Notes: generated from the sequence alone by a model not told the origin. 64,000 nt of DNA from Gammaproteobacteria bacterium (GCA_036383255.1 DASVOS010000013.1:1-64000); one strand, 5' to 3'. Positions 49,387 to 58,927 are shown, counted from the first letter of the stretch. Numbers and translations: made by a program.

Positions 49387-50876
49387 GCCACCATGCCCCG
49401 GTCCTGCAGCAGCTGCAGGGTGAAGCGCACGCCGAAGCCGGTGGTGTCGGTGGGCACATGGGCGAGGCCGCCCTTGTGCTCCGCGCAGGACAGGTCCACG
49501 TGCACCCAGGGCACCGAATCCGGCACGAAGCGGCCCAGGAAGCGCGCCGCGAGGATGTGGTCCGCCTCGCTCTCGATGATGCACTGCTTGACGTCCGCGA
49601 CCTGGCTCTCGATGGCCTCGTCGTAGTCCGCGTCCACCGGCAGGGGCCAGACCCGCTCGCCGCTCGCGACACCGGCGGCGATCACGGCCTTGCCGAGCTC
49701 GCCGCTACGGGTGAAGGCGCCGGCATAACGGCTGCCGAGCGCCACGATGCAGCTGCCCGTGAGCGTCGCGTAGTCCAGCATCAGGCCCGGCGCGCCGCGG
49801 CTCGCCAGGGCCAGGGTATCCGACAGCACCATGCGGCCTTCCGCATCCGTGTGCACGATCTCGACGGTGACGCCGTTGGAGGCGCGCACTACCTCGTTCT
49901 GGGTGTAAGCCCGGGGACCGATCTCGTTGCGCGAGAGCGCGAGCCAGGCGTCCACCTGGAAAGGCACCTCGAGGCGGGTGAGGGCAAGCAGGGTACCCAG
50001 CGCCACCGCCGAGCCCTGCATGTCGCCGTGCATGCCGAACATGGACTTGGCGGACTTCAGGTTCACGCCGCCTGTGTCGTAGCAGATGCCCTTGCCCACC
50101 AGCGCGAGAGGCTTGGCGCCCTTCGCCGCCTTGGCCGGCTTGTACGTGAGATGGACGATCCCGGCATCCCGCTCGGCGCTGCCTTGGGCGACAGCCAGGA
50201 ATGCACCGGCGCCCGCCTTGTGCAGTTTCTTCTCATCCAGGAACTCGAGCTTCCAACCCTCGCGCTTGGCGAGTTCCTTCACGTAGCCGAGGTAGAGACC
50301 GGGCGTGAGGTGGTTCGCAGGCAGCAGCGTGAGCCAGCGGGCGAGGGCATTGCCTTCCGCCTCCGCCAGGCGCCGGCTGAAGTCCAGCGGCTTGCCGCCG
50401 TGGAGCAGCACAAGGTTGCGGATGTGGCGGGTTCCGGCCGGCTCGGCCTTGAAGCTCGGCGCATCGAAGTTGGAGGCCGCCGCCGCGGACACCACCGCGT
50501 CCAGCAGCGCCGGCCGGCGGGTCTCGTCCACTGCCGGCAGCATCACGCCCACGTCCGCCGCCTCGCTCTCGCGTACCTTGGCGATGCAGCGGCGGGCGAG
50601 GGTGAGGAGATCGAACGTAGAGGCGTCCGGCTTGTAGCCGGCCAGGACCGCGACGGTGCCGCGGCTGTTGGAGAGGTCCAGGCGCGTGGGGGCGAGCGTC
50701 TTCTTGCCGTCCACACGTTTCTGCAGCCGCTCGGAGTGGGCAAATTCCGGCCAGCGCTTTTGGAGCGCGCTTTCCGGCAGCAGTATAATGACCGCGTCCA
50801 GGGCATCCACCCGGGCGGCATCCACGGCCAGCTGGCGTATCTCGAGCCTGGGAAGACGCGGCAGCTTGGCGGGCAT
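49383..50876 (-). CDS. M17 leucyl aminopeptidase family protein
   Basis: 497 residues from ATG 50876. M17 signatures: [20 protein letters not shown] (~residue 255), the catalytic [17 protein letters not shown] (~335) and [17 protein letters not shown]. The usual NTDAEGR has His for Asn, as in some family members. Dimetallic cytosolic exopeptidase, also a DNA-binding protein in some bacteria. Terminal overlap with pyrC. Confidence 0.85.
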   Translation of the reverse strand: MPAKLPRLPRLEIRQLAVDAARVDALDAVIILLPESALQKRWPEFAHSERLQKRVDGKKTLAPTRLDLSNSRGTVAVLAGYKPDASTFDLLTLARRCIAKVRESEAADVGVMLPAVDETRRPALLDAVVSAAAASNFDAPSFKAEPAGTRHIRNLVLLHGGKPLDFSRRLAEAEGNALARWLTLLPANHLTPGLYLGYVKELAKREGWKLEFLDEKKLHKAGAGAFLAVAQGSAERDAGIVHLTYKPAKAAKGAKPLALVGKGICYDTGGVNLKSAKSMFGMHGDMQGSAVALGTLLALTRLEVPFQVDAWLALSRNEIGPRAYTQNEVVRASNGVTVEIVHTDAEGRMVLSDTLALASRGAPGLMLDYATLTGSCIVALGSRYAGAFTRSGELGKAVIAAGVASGERVWPLPVDADYDEAIESQVADVKQCIIESEADHILAARFLGRFVPDSVPWVHVDLSCAEHKGGLAHVPTDTTGFGVRFTLQLLQDRGMVA

Positions 50877-50958
50877 CGGGTGGTCCGGACCGGTAGGATT
50901 TCCGGGAGTGATGATATAGGGCTTCCGGCCCTGCCGAAAGCGCGACACCAGCATCGGG

Positions 50959-51001
50959 ACGGCCTTAAGTCGGCCGTACACCCCGCGGCGGCGGGGTTTT
51001 T
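50959..51001 (+). terminator. Two hairpins in the aceE leader
   Basis: ACGGCC/GGCCGT (50959-50964 / 50972-50977) followed by CCCCGC/GCGGGG (50981-50986 / 50991-50996, loop GGCG) and TTTTT. The second is an intrinsic terminator 41 nt before aceE. As aceE is the next + strand gene and the aminopeptidase gene reads away, it can only act on a transcript starting just upstream, which suggests attenuation of the pdh operon. Confidence 0.5.
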
Positions 51002-51041
51002 ATTCCCCGTACGACGCGACAACCACAGGGCATGCCTTGCC

Positions 51042-53708
51042 ATGGCGAACGACATGACGAACATCGAGGACCTGGATCCGGCCGAGACCCACGAGTGGCT
51101 CGATGCCCTGGCGTCCGTCCTGGACGTGGAGGGCGCCGAGCGCGCCCACTACCTGATCGAACAGCTGATAGATAAAGCGCGCCGTACCGGCGCCTACCTG
51201 CCGTACAGTCCGAACACCGCTTACGTCAACACCATCAACGCCAACCAGCAGCCGGCCTATCCCGGCGACCGCGCCATCGAGAAACGCATCGAGGCCTACC
51301 TGCGCTGGAACGCCATGGCCATGGTGGTGCATGCCAACAAGGCCAACAGCGGCATCGGCGGCCACATCGCCACCTACGCCTCCTCCGGCACCTTATATGA
51401 GGTGGGCTTCAACCACTTCTGGCGCGCGCCGACCCAGGACAACGGCGGCGACATGATCTACATCCAGGGCCACTCCTCGCCTGGCATCTATGCCCGCTCC
51501 TTCCTGGAAGGGCGCTTCACCGAGGAACAGCTCCTGAACTTCCGCCGCGAGGTGGAACGGGACGGCCTCACCTCCTACCCGCATCCCTGGCTGATGCCGG
51601 ACTACTGGCAGTTCCCGACGGTGTCCATGGGCCTGGGGCCCCTCCAGGCCATCTACCAGGCGCGCTTCATGCGCTACATGGAGCATCGCGGCTTCATCCC
51701 CGAGAGCGACCGCAAGGTGTGGGCGTTCCTGGGCGACGGCGAGATGGACGAGCCGGAGTCGCTCGGCGCCATCTCCCTCGCCTCCCGCGAGAAGCTCGAC
51801 AACCTCATCTTCGTGGTCAACTGCAACCTGCAGCGCCTGGATGGCCCGGTGCGCGGCAACGGCAAGATCATCCAGGAGCTGGAGGCGAACTTCCGCGGCA
51901 GCGGCTGGAACGTGATCAAGGTGCTGTGGGGTTCGCGCTGGGACCCGCTGCTGGAGCGCGACAAGGACGACCTCCTGAAGCGCCTCATGATGGAATGCGT
52001 GGACGGCGAGTACCAGAACTTCAAGTCCAAGGACGGCAAGTTCGTCCGCGAGAAGTTCTTCGGCAAGTACCCGGAACTCCTGGAGATGGTCGCCAACATG
52101 AGCGACGAGGAGATCTGGAACCTGAACCGCGGCGGCCACGACGCGCGCAAGGTGCATGCGGCCTACCAGGCGGCGGTCACCCACAAGGGGCAGCCCACCG
52201 TGATCCTGGCGAAGACCGTCAAGGGCTTCGGCATGGGCAAGGCCGGGCAGGGCGCCATGGGCGCGCACCAGCAGAAGAAGCTGGACGAGGACGCGCTCAA
52301 GTCCTTCCGCGACCAGTTCAACATCCAGGTGAGCAACGAGGAGATCGGCAAGGTCCCGTTCGCGCGTCCGCCGGCGGACAGCGACGAGGTGAAGTACCTC
52401 AAGGCCCGCCGCGAGAAGCTGGGCGGTTTCCTCCCGCAGCGCCGCCGCAAGGCGAAGGCGCTGCCGGTGCCGGCGCTGGATTTCTTCAAGACCTTCCTCG
52501 AGAGCACCGGCGACCGCGAGATCTCCACCACCATGGCGATCGTGCGCATCATCACCGCGCTGGTGAAGGACAAGGGCATCGGCAGGCACGTCGTGCCCAT
52601 CGTGCCGGACGAGGCGCGCACCTTCGGCATGGAGGGCCTGTTCCGCCAGATCGGCATCTACTCCTCCGTGGGCCAGCTCTACGAGCCCGCCGACGCCGAT
52701 CAGCTCATGTTCTACAAGGAAGACAAGTCCGGCCAGATCCTGGAAGAGGGCATCACCGAGGCCGGCTCCATGTCCTCCTGGATCTCCGCGGCCACCGCCT
52801 ACAGCAACCACGGCGTGCAGATGGTGCCGTTCTACATCTACTACTCCATGTTCGGCTTCCAGCGCATCGGCGACCTGGCTTGGGCGGCGGGCGACATCCA
52901 GGCCCGTGGCTTCCTCATCGGAGGTACCGCAGGAAGGACCACGCTGGAGGGCGAGGGCCTGCAGCACGAGGACGGCCACAGCCACATCATGTCCTCCACC
53001 ATCCCCAACTGCGTGTCCTACGATCCCACGTACGCCTACGAGGTGGCGGTGATCGTGCAGGACGGCATGCGCCGCATGTTCCAGGAGCAGGAGAACGTCT
53101 TCTATTACCTGACCTGCATGAACGAGAACTACGTGCAGCCGGCCATGCCGGCGGGCGCCGAACAGGGCATCCTCAAGGGCCTGTATCTCCTGAAGGAAGG
53201 CGGCAAGAACAAGCTGCGCGTGCAGCTCATGGGCTCCGGCACCATCCTGCGAGAGGTGGAGGCTGCCGCCGAGATGCTGGAGAAGGAATGGGGCGTGTCG
53301 GCGGCCGTGTGGAGCGCCACCAGCTTCACGGAGCTGCGCCGCGAGGGCCAGGACTGCAGCCGCTGGAACCTGTTCCATGCTGGGGAGAAGCCCCGCATCC
53401 CTTACGTGACCCAGATGCTGGAGAAGCATGCGGGCCCGGTGATCGCCGCCACCGACTACATGAAGCTCTTCGCCGACCAGGTGCGCGAGTACGTGCCACG
53501 CCGCTACACGGTGCTGGGCACGGACGGCTACGGCCGCAGCGACACCCGCACCGGCCTGCGCCATTTCTTCGAGGTGGACCGCCGTTACGTCACGGTCGCG
53601 GCGCTTAAATCACTGGTAGATGAAAACCAGCTGGATGCCAAGAAGGTGGTCGAGGCCATGAAGAAATACGGCATCGACCCCAACAAGCCCAACCCGGTCA
53701 CGGTGTAA
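51042..53708 (+). CDS. aceE: Pyruvate dehydrogenase E1 component
   Basis: 888 residues, the normal size of homodimeric AceE (E. coli 887). Recognisable parts: GHIATYASSGTLYEVGFNHF, HGRGFIPESDRKVWAFLGDG, the thiamin diphosphate motif GDGEMDEPES...NLIFVVNCN (~residue 228-265), DGPVRGNGKIIQELE and GRSDTRTGLRHFFEVDRRY. Decarboxylates pyruvate and acetylates the lipoyl group of AceF. First gene of aceE-aceF-VOC-lpd. ATG 51042 or ATG 51054 could start it. Confidence 0.95.
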   Translation: MANDMTNIEDLDPAETHEWLDALASVLDVEGAERAHYLIEQLIDKARRTGAYLPYSPNTAYVNTINANQQPAYPGDRAIEKRIEAYLRWNAMAMVVHANKANSGIGGHIATYASSGTLYEVGFNHFWRAPTQDNGGDMIYIQGHSSPGIYARSFLEGRFTEEQLLNFRREVERDGLTSYPHPWLMPDYWQFPTVSMGLGPLQAIYQARFMRYMEHRGFIPESDRKVWAFLGDGEMDEPESLGAISLASREKLDNLIFVVNCNLQRLDGPVRGNGKIIQELEANFRGSGWNVIKVLWGSRWDPLLERDKDDLLKRLMMECVDGEYQNFKSKDGKFVREKFFGKYPELLEMVANMSDEEIWNLNRGGHDARKVHAAYQAAVTHKGQPTVILAKTVKGFGMGKAGQGAMGAHQQKKLDEDALKSFRDQFNIQVSNEEIGKVPFARPPADSDEVKYLKARREKLGGFLPQRRRKAKALPVPALDFFKTFLESTGDREISTTMAIVRIITALVKDKGIGRHVVPIVPDEARTFGMEGLFRQIGIYSSVGQLYEPADADQLMFYKEDKSGQILEEGITEAGSMSSWISAATAYSNHGVQMVPFYIYYSMFGFQRIGDLAWAAGDIQARGFLIGGTAGRTTLEGEGLQHEDGHSHIMSSTIPNCVSYDPTYAYEVAVIVQDGMRRMFQEQENVFYYLTCMNENYVQPAMPAGAEQGILKGLYLLKEGGKNKLRVQLMGSGTILREVEAAAEMLEKEWGVSAAVWSATSFTELRREGQDCSRWNLFHAGEKPRIPYVTQMLEKHAGPVIAATDYMKLFADQVREYVPRRYTVLGTDGYGRSDTRTGLRHFFEVDRRYVTVAALKSLVDENQLDAKKVVEAMKKYGIDPNKPNPVTV

Positions 53709-53719
53709 GGAGAAGCGCC

Positions 53720-54997
53720 GTGGCGGAAAAAGAAGTCAAAGTCCCGGACATCGGCAACTTCCAGGGCGTCGAGGTCATCGAGGTCATGGTCAAGGCCGGC
53801 GACAAGATCGCCAAGGAGCAGGGGCTCATCACCCTCGAGACCGACAAGGCCGCCATGGACGTGCCCGCGCCCTACGCCGGCACCGTCAAGAGCGTGGCGG
53901 TGAAGAAGGGCGACAAGGTCTCGGAAGGCACTTTGGTGCTCGTCATGGACGCGGAGGCGGAGGCATCCAAGCCTGCCGCTGCCGCCCCAACCAAGGCCGC
54001 GGCACCCGCGAAGGAAGCGCCGAAAGCCGCTCCTGCGCCCGCACCTCAGGTCCCGCGCGCTGCGGCGCCCGCTTCCTTGCCGCCCATCAACGAGTCCGGT
54101 TTCGGCAAGGCCCATGCGGGTCCCTCGGTGCGCAAGTTCGCCCGCGAACTGGGCGTGGACCTCTCCCGCGTCAACGGCTCCGGCCGCAAGGGGCGCATCA
54201 CGCCCGATGACGTGAAGGCCTTCGTGAAGGCTGTCATGCAGGGCGGTGCCGTCGCCGGCGGCGGGCTGCCCAAGGTGCCGGAGGTGGACTTCGCGCGCTT
54301 CGGCACGGTCGAGGTGAAGCCGCTCTCCCGCATCAAGAAGATATCCGGCCCGCGCCTGCAGGCCGCCTGGGTCAACGTGCCCCACGTCACCCAGCACGAC
54401 GAGGCGGACATCACCGACCTCGAGACCCTGCGCAAGGAACTGAAGGCGGACGCCGAGAAGATCGGCGCCAAGCTCACGCCCCTGGCGTTCCTGGTGAAAG
54501 CCAGCGTCGCCGCGCTCAAGGAGTATCCGGACTTCAACTCCTCCCTGGATGCGTCGGGCCAGAACCAGGTGATGAAGAAGTACATCCACATCGGTTTCGC
54601 GGCCGACACCCCCAACGGCCTGGTGGTGCCGGTGATCCGCGACGCCGACAGGAAGAACGTGTTCGAGGTGGCGAAGGAACTGGGCGAGCTCGCCGCCAAG
54701 GCCCGCGACGGCAAGCTCAAGGCCGACGAGATGCAGGGCGGCTGCTTCAGCATCTCGAGCCTGGGCGGCATCGGCGGTACCGCCTTCACGCCCATCGTGA
54801 ACGCGCCGGAAGTGGCCATCCTCGGCGTCTCCAAGTCCCAGATGAAGCCGGTGTGGGACGGCAAGGCCTTCCAGCCTCGCCTCATGCTGCCGCTGTCGCT
54901 GTCCTACGACCACCGTGTCATCGACGGCGCTTCCGCAGCGCGCTTCACCACCTTCCTCTCCAAGATCCTGTCGGAAGCCCGGGGGCTCGTGCTCTAA
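53720..54997 (+). CDS. aceF: Dihydrolipoyllysine acetyltransferase, E2
   Basis: 425 residues from GTG 53720 (GGAG upstream). One lipoyl domain (residues 1-78, lipoylated Lys in TLETDKAAMDVP), an Ala/Pro-rich linker, a peripheral subunit-binding domain (SVRKFARELGVDLSRV, GRKGRITPDDV) and the catalytic domain ending in SLSYDHRVIDGASAARF (His and Asp of the active site). Core of the pyruvate dehydrogenase complex. E. coli AceF has three lipoyl domains, this one has one, and Lpd supplies another. Confidence 0.95.
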   Translation: MAEKEVKVPDIGNFQGVEVIEVMVKAGDKIAKEQGLITLETDKAAMDVPAPYAGTVKSVAVKKGDKVSEGTLVLVMDAEAEASKPAAAAPTKAAAPAKEAPKAAPAPAPQVPRAAAPASLPPINESGFGKAHAGPSVRKFARELGVDLSRVNGSGRKGRITPDDVKAFVKAVMQGGAVAGGGLPKVPEVDFARFGTVEVKPLSRIKKISGPRLQAAWVNVPHVTQHDEADITDLETLRKELKADAEKIGAKLTPLAFLVKASVAALKEYPDFNSSLDASGQNQVMKKYIHIGFAADTPNGLVVPVIRDADRKNVFEVAKELGELAAKARDGKLKADEMQGGCFSISSLGGIGGTAFTPIVNAPEVAILGVSKSQMKPVWDGKAFQPRLMLPLSLSYDHRVIDGASAARFTTFLSKILSEARGLVL

Positions 54998-55014
54998 GGC
55001 GCAAGGGATAGCAA

Positions 55015-55395
55015 ATGCATCACTCTCGCCTTTGTGCCGTGCTTATCGACTGCAAGACCGATGACGTGGATGCGGCCGCCGAGTTCTGGGGCGCCGCCCT
55101 CGGCCGTCCGGTCGATCACAAGCATCCCGCCACTCGCGGCAACTACCGCATGCTGGAGACCCCGCCCGACGAGCCCATCGTCGAGATCCAGAAGGTGGAG
55201 CATGAGAGCCGGGTGCACATCGACATCGAGACCGACGACATCCCCGCCGAGGTGAAGCGCCTGCAGAAGCTGGGTGCCACCGTGGTGGCGGAGCTGCCCC
55301 GCTGGGTGGTGATGCAGGCCCCCAGCGGCCAGCGCTTCTGCGTGGTGCGCATCCAGCGCCCCGGTTTTCCCAAGAACGCCAACCGCTGGGACTGA
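55015..55395 (+). CDS. VOC-family (glyoxalase-like) protein
   Basis: 126 residues. One vicinal-oxygen-chelate repeat pair: RLCAVLIDCKTDDVDAAAEF with WGAALGRP, VEIQKVEHESRVHIDIETDD, and FCVVRIQRPGFP at the end. A His/Glu metal site is likely (VHIDIE). It sits inside the pdh operon, 17 nt after aceF and 29 nt before lpd, without its own promoter. Possible roles are detoxifying a 2-oxoaldehyde side product or binding a metabolite. Confidence 0.7.
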   Translation: MHHSRLCAVLIDCKTDDVDAAAEFWGAALGRPVDHKHPATRGNYRMLETPPDEPIVEIQKVEHESRVHIDIETDDIPAEVKRLQKLGATVVAELPRWVVMQAPSGQRFCVVRIQRPGFPKNANRWD

Positions 55396-55424
55396 TCCCG
55401 GCCTCCGAACCAAAGGCTGAACCC

Positions 55425-57206
55425 ATGGCCAAGACCCTCGAAGTCAAAGTCCCGGACATCGGCAACTTCAAGGACGTCGACGTGATCGACGTGCTGGTGA
55501 AAGCCGGCGAGCAGGTCGCGAAGGAACAGGGGCTCGTGACCCTGGAGACCGACAAGGCCGCCATGGACATCCCTTCCCCCGCCGCGGGCGTGGTGAAGGA
55601 AGTGAAGCTCAAGAAGGGTGACAAGGCCTCGCAAGGCACCCTCGTCGCCGTGCTGGAAGTGGACGAAGCTGCCGCCACGGCAAAGCCCGCCGCATCCAAA
55701 CCTGCTGCCCCTGCACCCGCTGCGGCTGCTCCCAAGGCAGAAGCACCCAAGCCCGCGCCGGCCGCCGCAGCGAACGTGCCCGAGTATTCCGGCAAGCACG
55801 ACATCGAATGCCAGCTCGTGGTCATCGGTTCCGGCCCGGGCGGCTACAGCGCCGCCTATCGCGCCTCGGACCTCGGCCTCAACACCGTGATGGTGGAGCG
55901 CTACGCGGCGCTGGGCGGCGTCTGCACCAACGTGGGCTGCATCCCCTCCAAGGCGCTGCTGCATGCCGCCAAGGTCATCGAGGACGCGGAAGCCATGGCC
56001 GAGAACGGCGTGGTGTTCGGCGAGCCCAAGATCGACCTCGACAAGCTGCGTGGCTTTAAGGAGAAGGTGGTCAAGAAGTCCACCGACGGCCTCGCCATGC
56101 TGGCGAAGCAGCGCAAGGTGCAGGTGGTCACGGGCACGGCCAAGTTCCTGGGGCCGCACCATCTCGCGGCGGAACAGGACGGCAAGCAGACCGTCATCAA
56201 GTTCGAGCAGTGCATCGTCGCCGCCGGCAGCTCCGTGACGAAGATCCCGGGCCTGCCGGACGATCCGCGCATCATGGATTCCACGGGAGCCTTGGAGCTC
56301 AAGGACCTGCCGGAGCGCATGCTGGTGGTGGGCGGCGGCATCATCGGCCTGGAGATGGCCTGCGTGTACGATGCCCTCGGCGTGAAGGTCACCGTGGTGG
56401 AACTCACCGAGACCCTGATCCCCGGCGCGGACCGGGACGTGGTGCGCCCCCTGGAGCAGCGTATCAAGAAGCGCTACGAATCGATCCTGCTGGGCGTGAA
56501 GGTGGCGAAGCTGGAAGCGACGAAGCAGGGCATCAAGGCCAGCTTCGAGGGCAACGGCGCGCCGGAACCCCAGACCTACGGCCGCGTGCTGGTGGCGGTG
56601 GGCCGCCGGCCCAACGGCAAGCTATTGGATGCCGGGAAGGCGGGCGTCTCGGTGGACGAGCGCGGCTTCATCCCCGTGGACCGGCAGATGCGCACGTCCG
56701 CGCCAAATATTTTCGCGATCGGCGACGTGGTCGGTAATCCCATGCTGGCCCACAAGGCCAGCCACGAGGCCCACGTGGCTGCGGAAGTGGCGGCGGGCCA
56801 TAAGCGCTTCTTCGACGCGCGCGTGATCCCGTCCGTCGCCTACACCGACCCCGAAGTGGCCTGGGTCGGCATGACCGAGACCGAGGCCAAGGAGAAGGGC
56901 ATCGCCTACGGCAAGGGCGTGTTCCCCTGGGCCGCCTCCGGACGCGCCCGCTCCATCGACCGCACCGACGGCCAGACCAAGCTCATCTTCGAGGAGAGCA
57001 CCGGCCGGCTCATCGGCGCGGCGGCCACCGGCGTCAACGCCGGCGAGCTCACCGGCGAGTTCGCCCTCGCCATCGAGATGGGCGCCAACGCCGAGGACAT
57101 CGGCCTCACCATCCACCCGCATCCGACCCTCAACGAGAGCGTGATGCTGGCAGCGGAGGTGTTCGAGGGTACCATCACAGACCTCTACGCACCGAAGAAG
57201 CACTAG
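55425..57206 (+). CDS. lpd: Dihydrolipoamide dehydrogenase with N-terminal lipoyl domain, E3
   Basis: 593 residues, ~120 more than plain E3 because of an N-terminal lipoyl domain (residues 1-80, LETDKAAMDIP) and an Ala/Pro-rich linker. Enzyme part: FAD motif VVIGSGPGGYSAAYRASDLG (~residue 129), redox disulfide GGVCTNVGCIPSK (~163), NAD motif VVGGGIIGLEMAC and the His-Glu base HPHPTLNE (~563). Reoxidises dihydrolipoamide of E2. Lipoyl-E3 fusions of this type occur in several Gammaproteobacteria and Betaproteobacteria. Confidence 0.95.
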   Translation: MAKTLEVKVPDIGNFKDVDVIDVLVKAGEQVAKEQGLVTLETDKAAMDIPSPAAGVVKEVKLKKGDKASQGTLVAVLEVDEAAATAKPAASKPAAPAPAAAAPKAEAPKPAPAAAANVPEYSGKHDIECQLVVIGSGPGGYSAAYRASDLGLNTVMVERYAALGGVCTNVGCIPSKALLHAAKVIEDAEAMAENGVVFGEPKIDLDKLRGFKEKVVKKSTDGLAMLAKQRKVQVVTGTAKFLGPHHLAAEQDGKQTVIKFEQCIVAAGSSVTKIPGLPDDPRIMDSTGALELKDLPERMLVVGGGIIGLEMACVYDALGVKVTVVELTETLIPGADRDVVRPLEQRIKKRYESILLGVKVAKLEATKQGIKASFEGNGAPEPQTYGRVLVAVGRRPNGKLLDAGKAGVSVDERGFIPVDRQMRTSAPNIFAIGDVVGNPMLAHKASHEAHVAAEVAAGHKRFFDARVIPSVAYTDPEVAWVGMTETEAKEKGIAYGKGVFPWAASGRARSIDRTDGQTKLIFEESTGRLIGAAATGVNAGELTGEFALAIEMGANAEDIGLTIHPHPTLNESVMLAAEVFEGTITDLYAPKKH

Positions 57207-57820
57207 AAAGCCAGGCTCACCAGTGCATAGATGCCGAAGGCGGACAGGAAAGCACCTGAAGCGTAATTGATCCACTGCAGGGTCGCGGGCTTGAGCTTGT
57301 GGCGTACCAGCGCCACGCCGCCCGAGAGCAGCAGCCACCAGATGGCCGAGCCCACGAACACGCCCGCCACCACGACCCCCGCCGCGCCGTAGTCTCCCGC
57401 CGTCGTCCCAAGTCCCAAACCCGCGAACACCGCCATGAACGAGAGGATGGTGGCGGGATTCGTGAGCGTCAGCGCCAGGGTGGAGAGGAAGGCGGTCGCA
57501 TAGCGTACGTTAGAGGCACCCGTGCTCTCCTCCTGCGGCTTGGACCGGAAGGTACTGATGCCGAGATAGACCAGGAAAGTCCCGCCGATCAGCTTGGTCC
57601 AGAAGGCGTAGCCCATGAGCAAGCTCGAGATGAAGGTGAGGCCGAAGGCCCCCACGCAGCCGTAGAGCGCGTCCGCCACGGCGGCGCCCAGCCCCGTGAG
57701 CAGGCCCAGCAGGCGTCCCTCCGTGAGGGTGCGGCGGATCACCAGGAGGCCGATGGGCCCCACCGGTGCCGCGATGGCGAAGCCGATGAGCAGTCCCCGC
57801 GCGAATAGTTCGATACCCAT
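57203..57820 (-). CDS. LysE-family amino acid exporter
   Basis: 205 residues with about six hydrophobic segments. The family signature is near the N-terminus: LLIGFAIAAPVGPIGLLVIRRTL, and ALTLTNPATILSFMAVFAGL (residues ~125) carries the conserved NP. Members export amino acids such as lysine, arginine or threonine; the substrate cannot be read. ATG 57820 follows GAGGATGGGG. The leader contains a probable attenuator (57846-58007). Overlaps the lpd stop by 4 nt, tail to tail. Confidence 0.8.
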   Translation of the reverse strand: MGIELFARGLLIGFAIAAPVGPIGLLVIRRTLTEGRLLGLLTGLGAAVADALYGCVGAFGLTFISSLLMGYAFWTKLIGGTFLVYLGISTFRSKPQEESTGASNVRYATAFLSTLALTLTNPATILSFMAVFAGLGLGTTAGDYGAAGVVVAGVFVGSAIWWLLLSGGVALVRHKLKPATLQWINYASGAFLSAFGIYALVSLAF

Positions 57821-57845
57821 TTCCCCATCCTCCGAACAGAAGCTC

Positions 57846-58007
57846 AAAAAAAGAAACCGCCTGTCCGGCGGTTTTCTTGAGGAAAACATGCGGGCATGGC
57901 TGCCCAGTGCCGGACCTCAAGGTTGTCGGCTCGCTTGCTGCAACGTGCGGCGGAGGCGGGTGGTCTTCATGGGGCGGCTATCTTAGGGCTGGCCCGCTTC
58001 CTGTCAA
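57846..58007 (-). promoter_or_regulatory. Promoter and attenuator leader of the LysE-type gene
   Basis: Minus-strand promoter TTGACA (58007-58002), 16-nt spacer, TAAGAT (57985-57980). In the ~150-nt leader, GTTTTC/GAAAAC (57887-57882 / 57876-57871) can form a hairpin whose 3' arm is also the 5' arm of a terminator, AAACCGCC/GGCGGTTT (57874-57867 / 57861-57854), followed by TTTTTTT (57852-57846). The two are mutually exclusive. A short frame MKTTRLRRTLQQASRQP (57970-57917) starts almost at the expected transcript start. The layout is that of transcription attenuation, with the gene start 25 nt further on. Confidence 0.5.
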
Positions 58008-58053
58008 GCATCTGGTCCAAGACCCGCGCGGCGCGTCACGTTAGAATGGGCAC

Positions 58054-58668
58054 ATGCAGCCTTGGGCATCCCATCAGCGCATCCCTGCACGCCTGCTTCC
58101 GGCCGCCTTGGCGGCGCTCGTGGTCTGCGGCTGCGTGCCCAGGGAACTCAACCAGTACATCGGCAAGGATCCCAAGACGGTATACGGTCCCAAGTTCCTG
58201 GTGGACCAGGACACCATGCAGTTCGACGAGTCCCGCCCCGGCGTGGACTGGGGCATGTCGCTCGTGTGGCAGGGGGATCACTACCTCCTGAGCGCCGACC
58301 AGAACACCACGCCCAACCGGCTCACCCAGGTCTGGCAGGTGGTGGCGGTGCAGGACGTGCCGCTGTTGAAGGCCGGGCAGATGTTCGCCATGGGCAGCTG
58401 CATGGACGATGGCGCGCCCAACTCCCGCGTGGTGGCGGTGGTGGACTACGACTTGGACAAGCAGTGGTTCGACCGCTTCGAATCCGCCTGGGCCTACGAC
58501 TACGCCCGGAACGCATTCCTGCCGTATCCCACCGCGCACCTCCTGTGCTCCAACCCGCGCTACGGCCTGGGGCTAGACGCGCCCCCGCCCGCCGCCACTT
58601 CCACGCTGCCTGCCATCACGCCGCCGGCGCCCGTCACCCTCGCGCCGCCCGCGTCCCATCCGTTCTGA
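58054..58668 (+). CDS. Lipoprotein of unknown function
   Basis: 204 residues. Signal peptide with lipobox LVVCGCVP (Cys ~27), then a polar domain (DESRPGVDWGMSLVWQGDHY, QVWQVVAVQDVPLLKAGQMF, RVVAVVDYDLDKQWFDRFES) and a Pro/Ala-rich tail. No family recognised. Starts a + strand run of lipoprotein, DUF1272 and another lipoprotein gene. Confidence 0.55.
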   Translation: MQPWASHQRIPARLLPAALAALVVCGCVPRELNQYIGKDPKTVYGPKFLVDQDTMQFDESRPGVDWGMSLVWQGDHYLLSADQNTTPNRLTQVWQVVAVQDVPLLKAGQMFAMGSCMDDGAPNSRVVAVVDYDLDKQWFDRFESAWAYDYARNAFLPYPTAHLLCSNPRYGLGLDAPPPAATSTLPAITPPAPVTLAPPASHPF

Positions 58669-58678
58669 GGAGAGAGCC

Positions 58679-58927
58679 ATGCTCGAGATGCGCCCCAACT
58701 GCGAATGCTGCGACCGGGACCTCCCGCCGGACTCGGCCGAAGCGCTCATCTGCACTTTCGAATGCACCTACTGCGCCGCCTGCGCCAGCGGACGCCTCAA
58801 GGGCATGTGCCCCAACTGCGGCGGCGACTTGAAGCCCCGGCCCATGCGTCCCGCACGGCTGCTGGAGAAGTACCCGCCCTCCGGCAAGCGCGTCCACAAC
58901 CCCAAGTGCGCCGGCGCCGCCGCTTGA
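58679..58927 (+). CDS. DUF1272 zinc-finger protein
   Basis: 82 residues. MRPNCECCDRDLPPDSAEAL, CTFECTYCAACASGRLKG and MCPNCGGDLKPRP give nine cysteines in C-x2-C pairs, the DUF1272 pattern, likely a zinc ribbon. GGAGAGAG precedes ATG 58679. The last codons overlap the TTG start of the next gene. Confidence 0.8.
   Translation: MLEMRPNCECCDRDLPPDSAEALICTFECTYCAACASGRLKGMCPNCGGDLKPRPMRPARLLEKYPPSGKRVHNPKCAGAAA

Noticed and set aside
49458-51041. Long + strand open frame (over 500 codons) fused in frame to aceE
   Set aside because: It runs antisense to pyrC and the aminopeptidase gene, both with clear family motifs; the translation is Arg/His/Gly-rich without motifs. It is an effect of high GC.
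51393-53564. 723-codon minus-strand frame across aceE
   Set aside because: Pure shadow of aceE third-position bias: low-complexity Val/Leu/His/Arg composition, no ribosome binding site and no domain.
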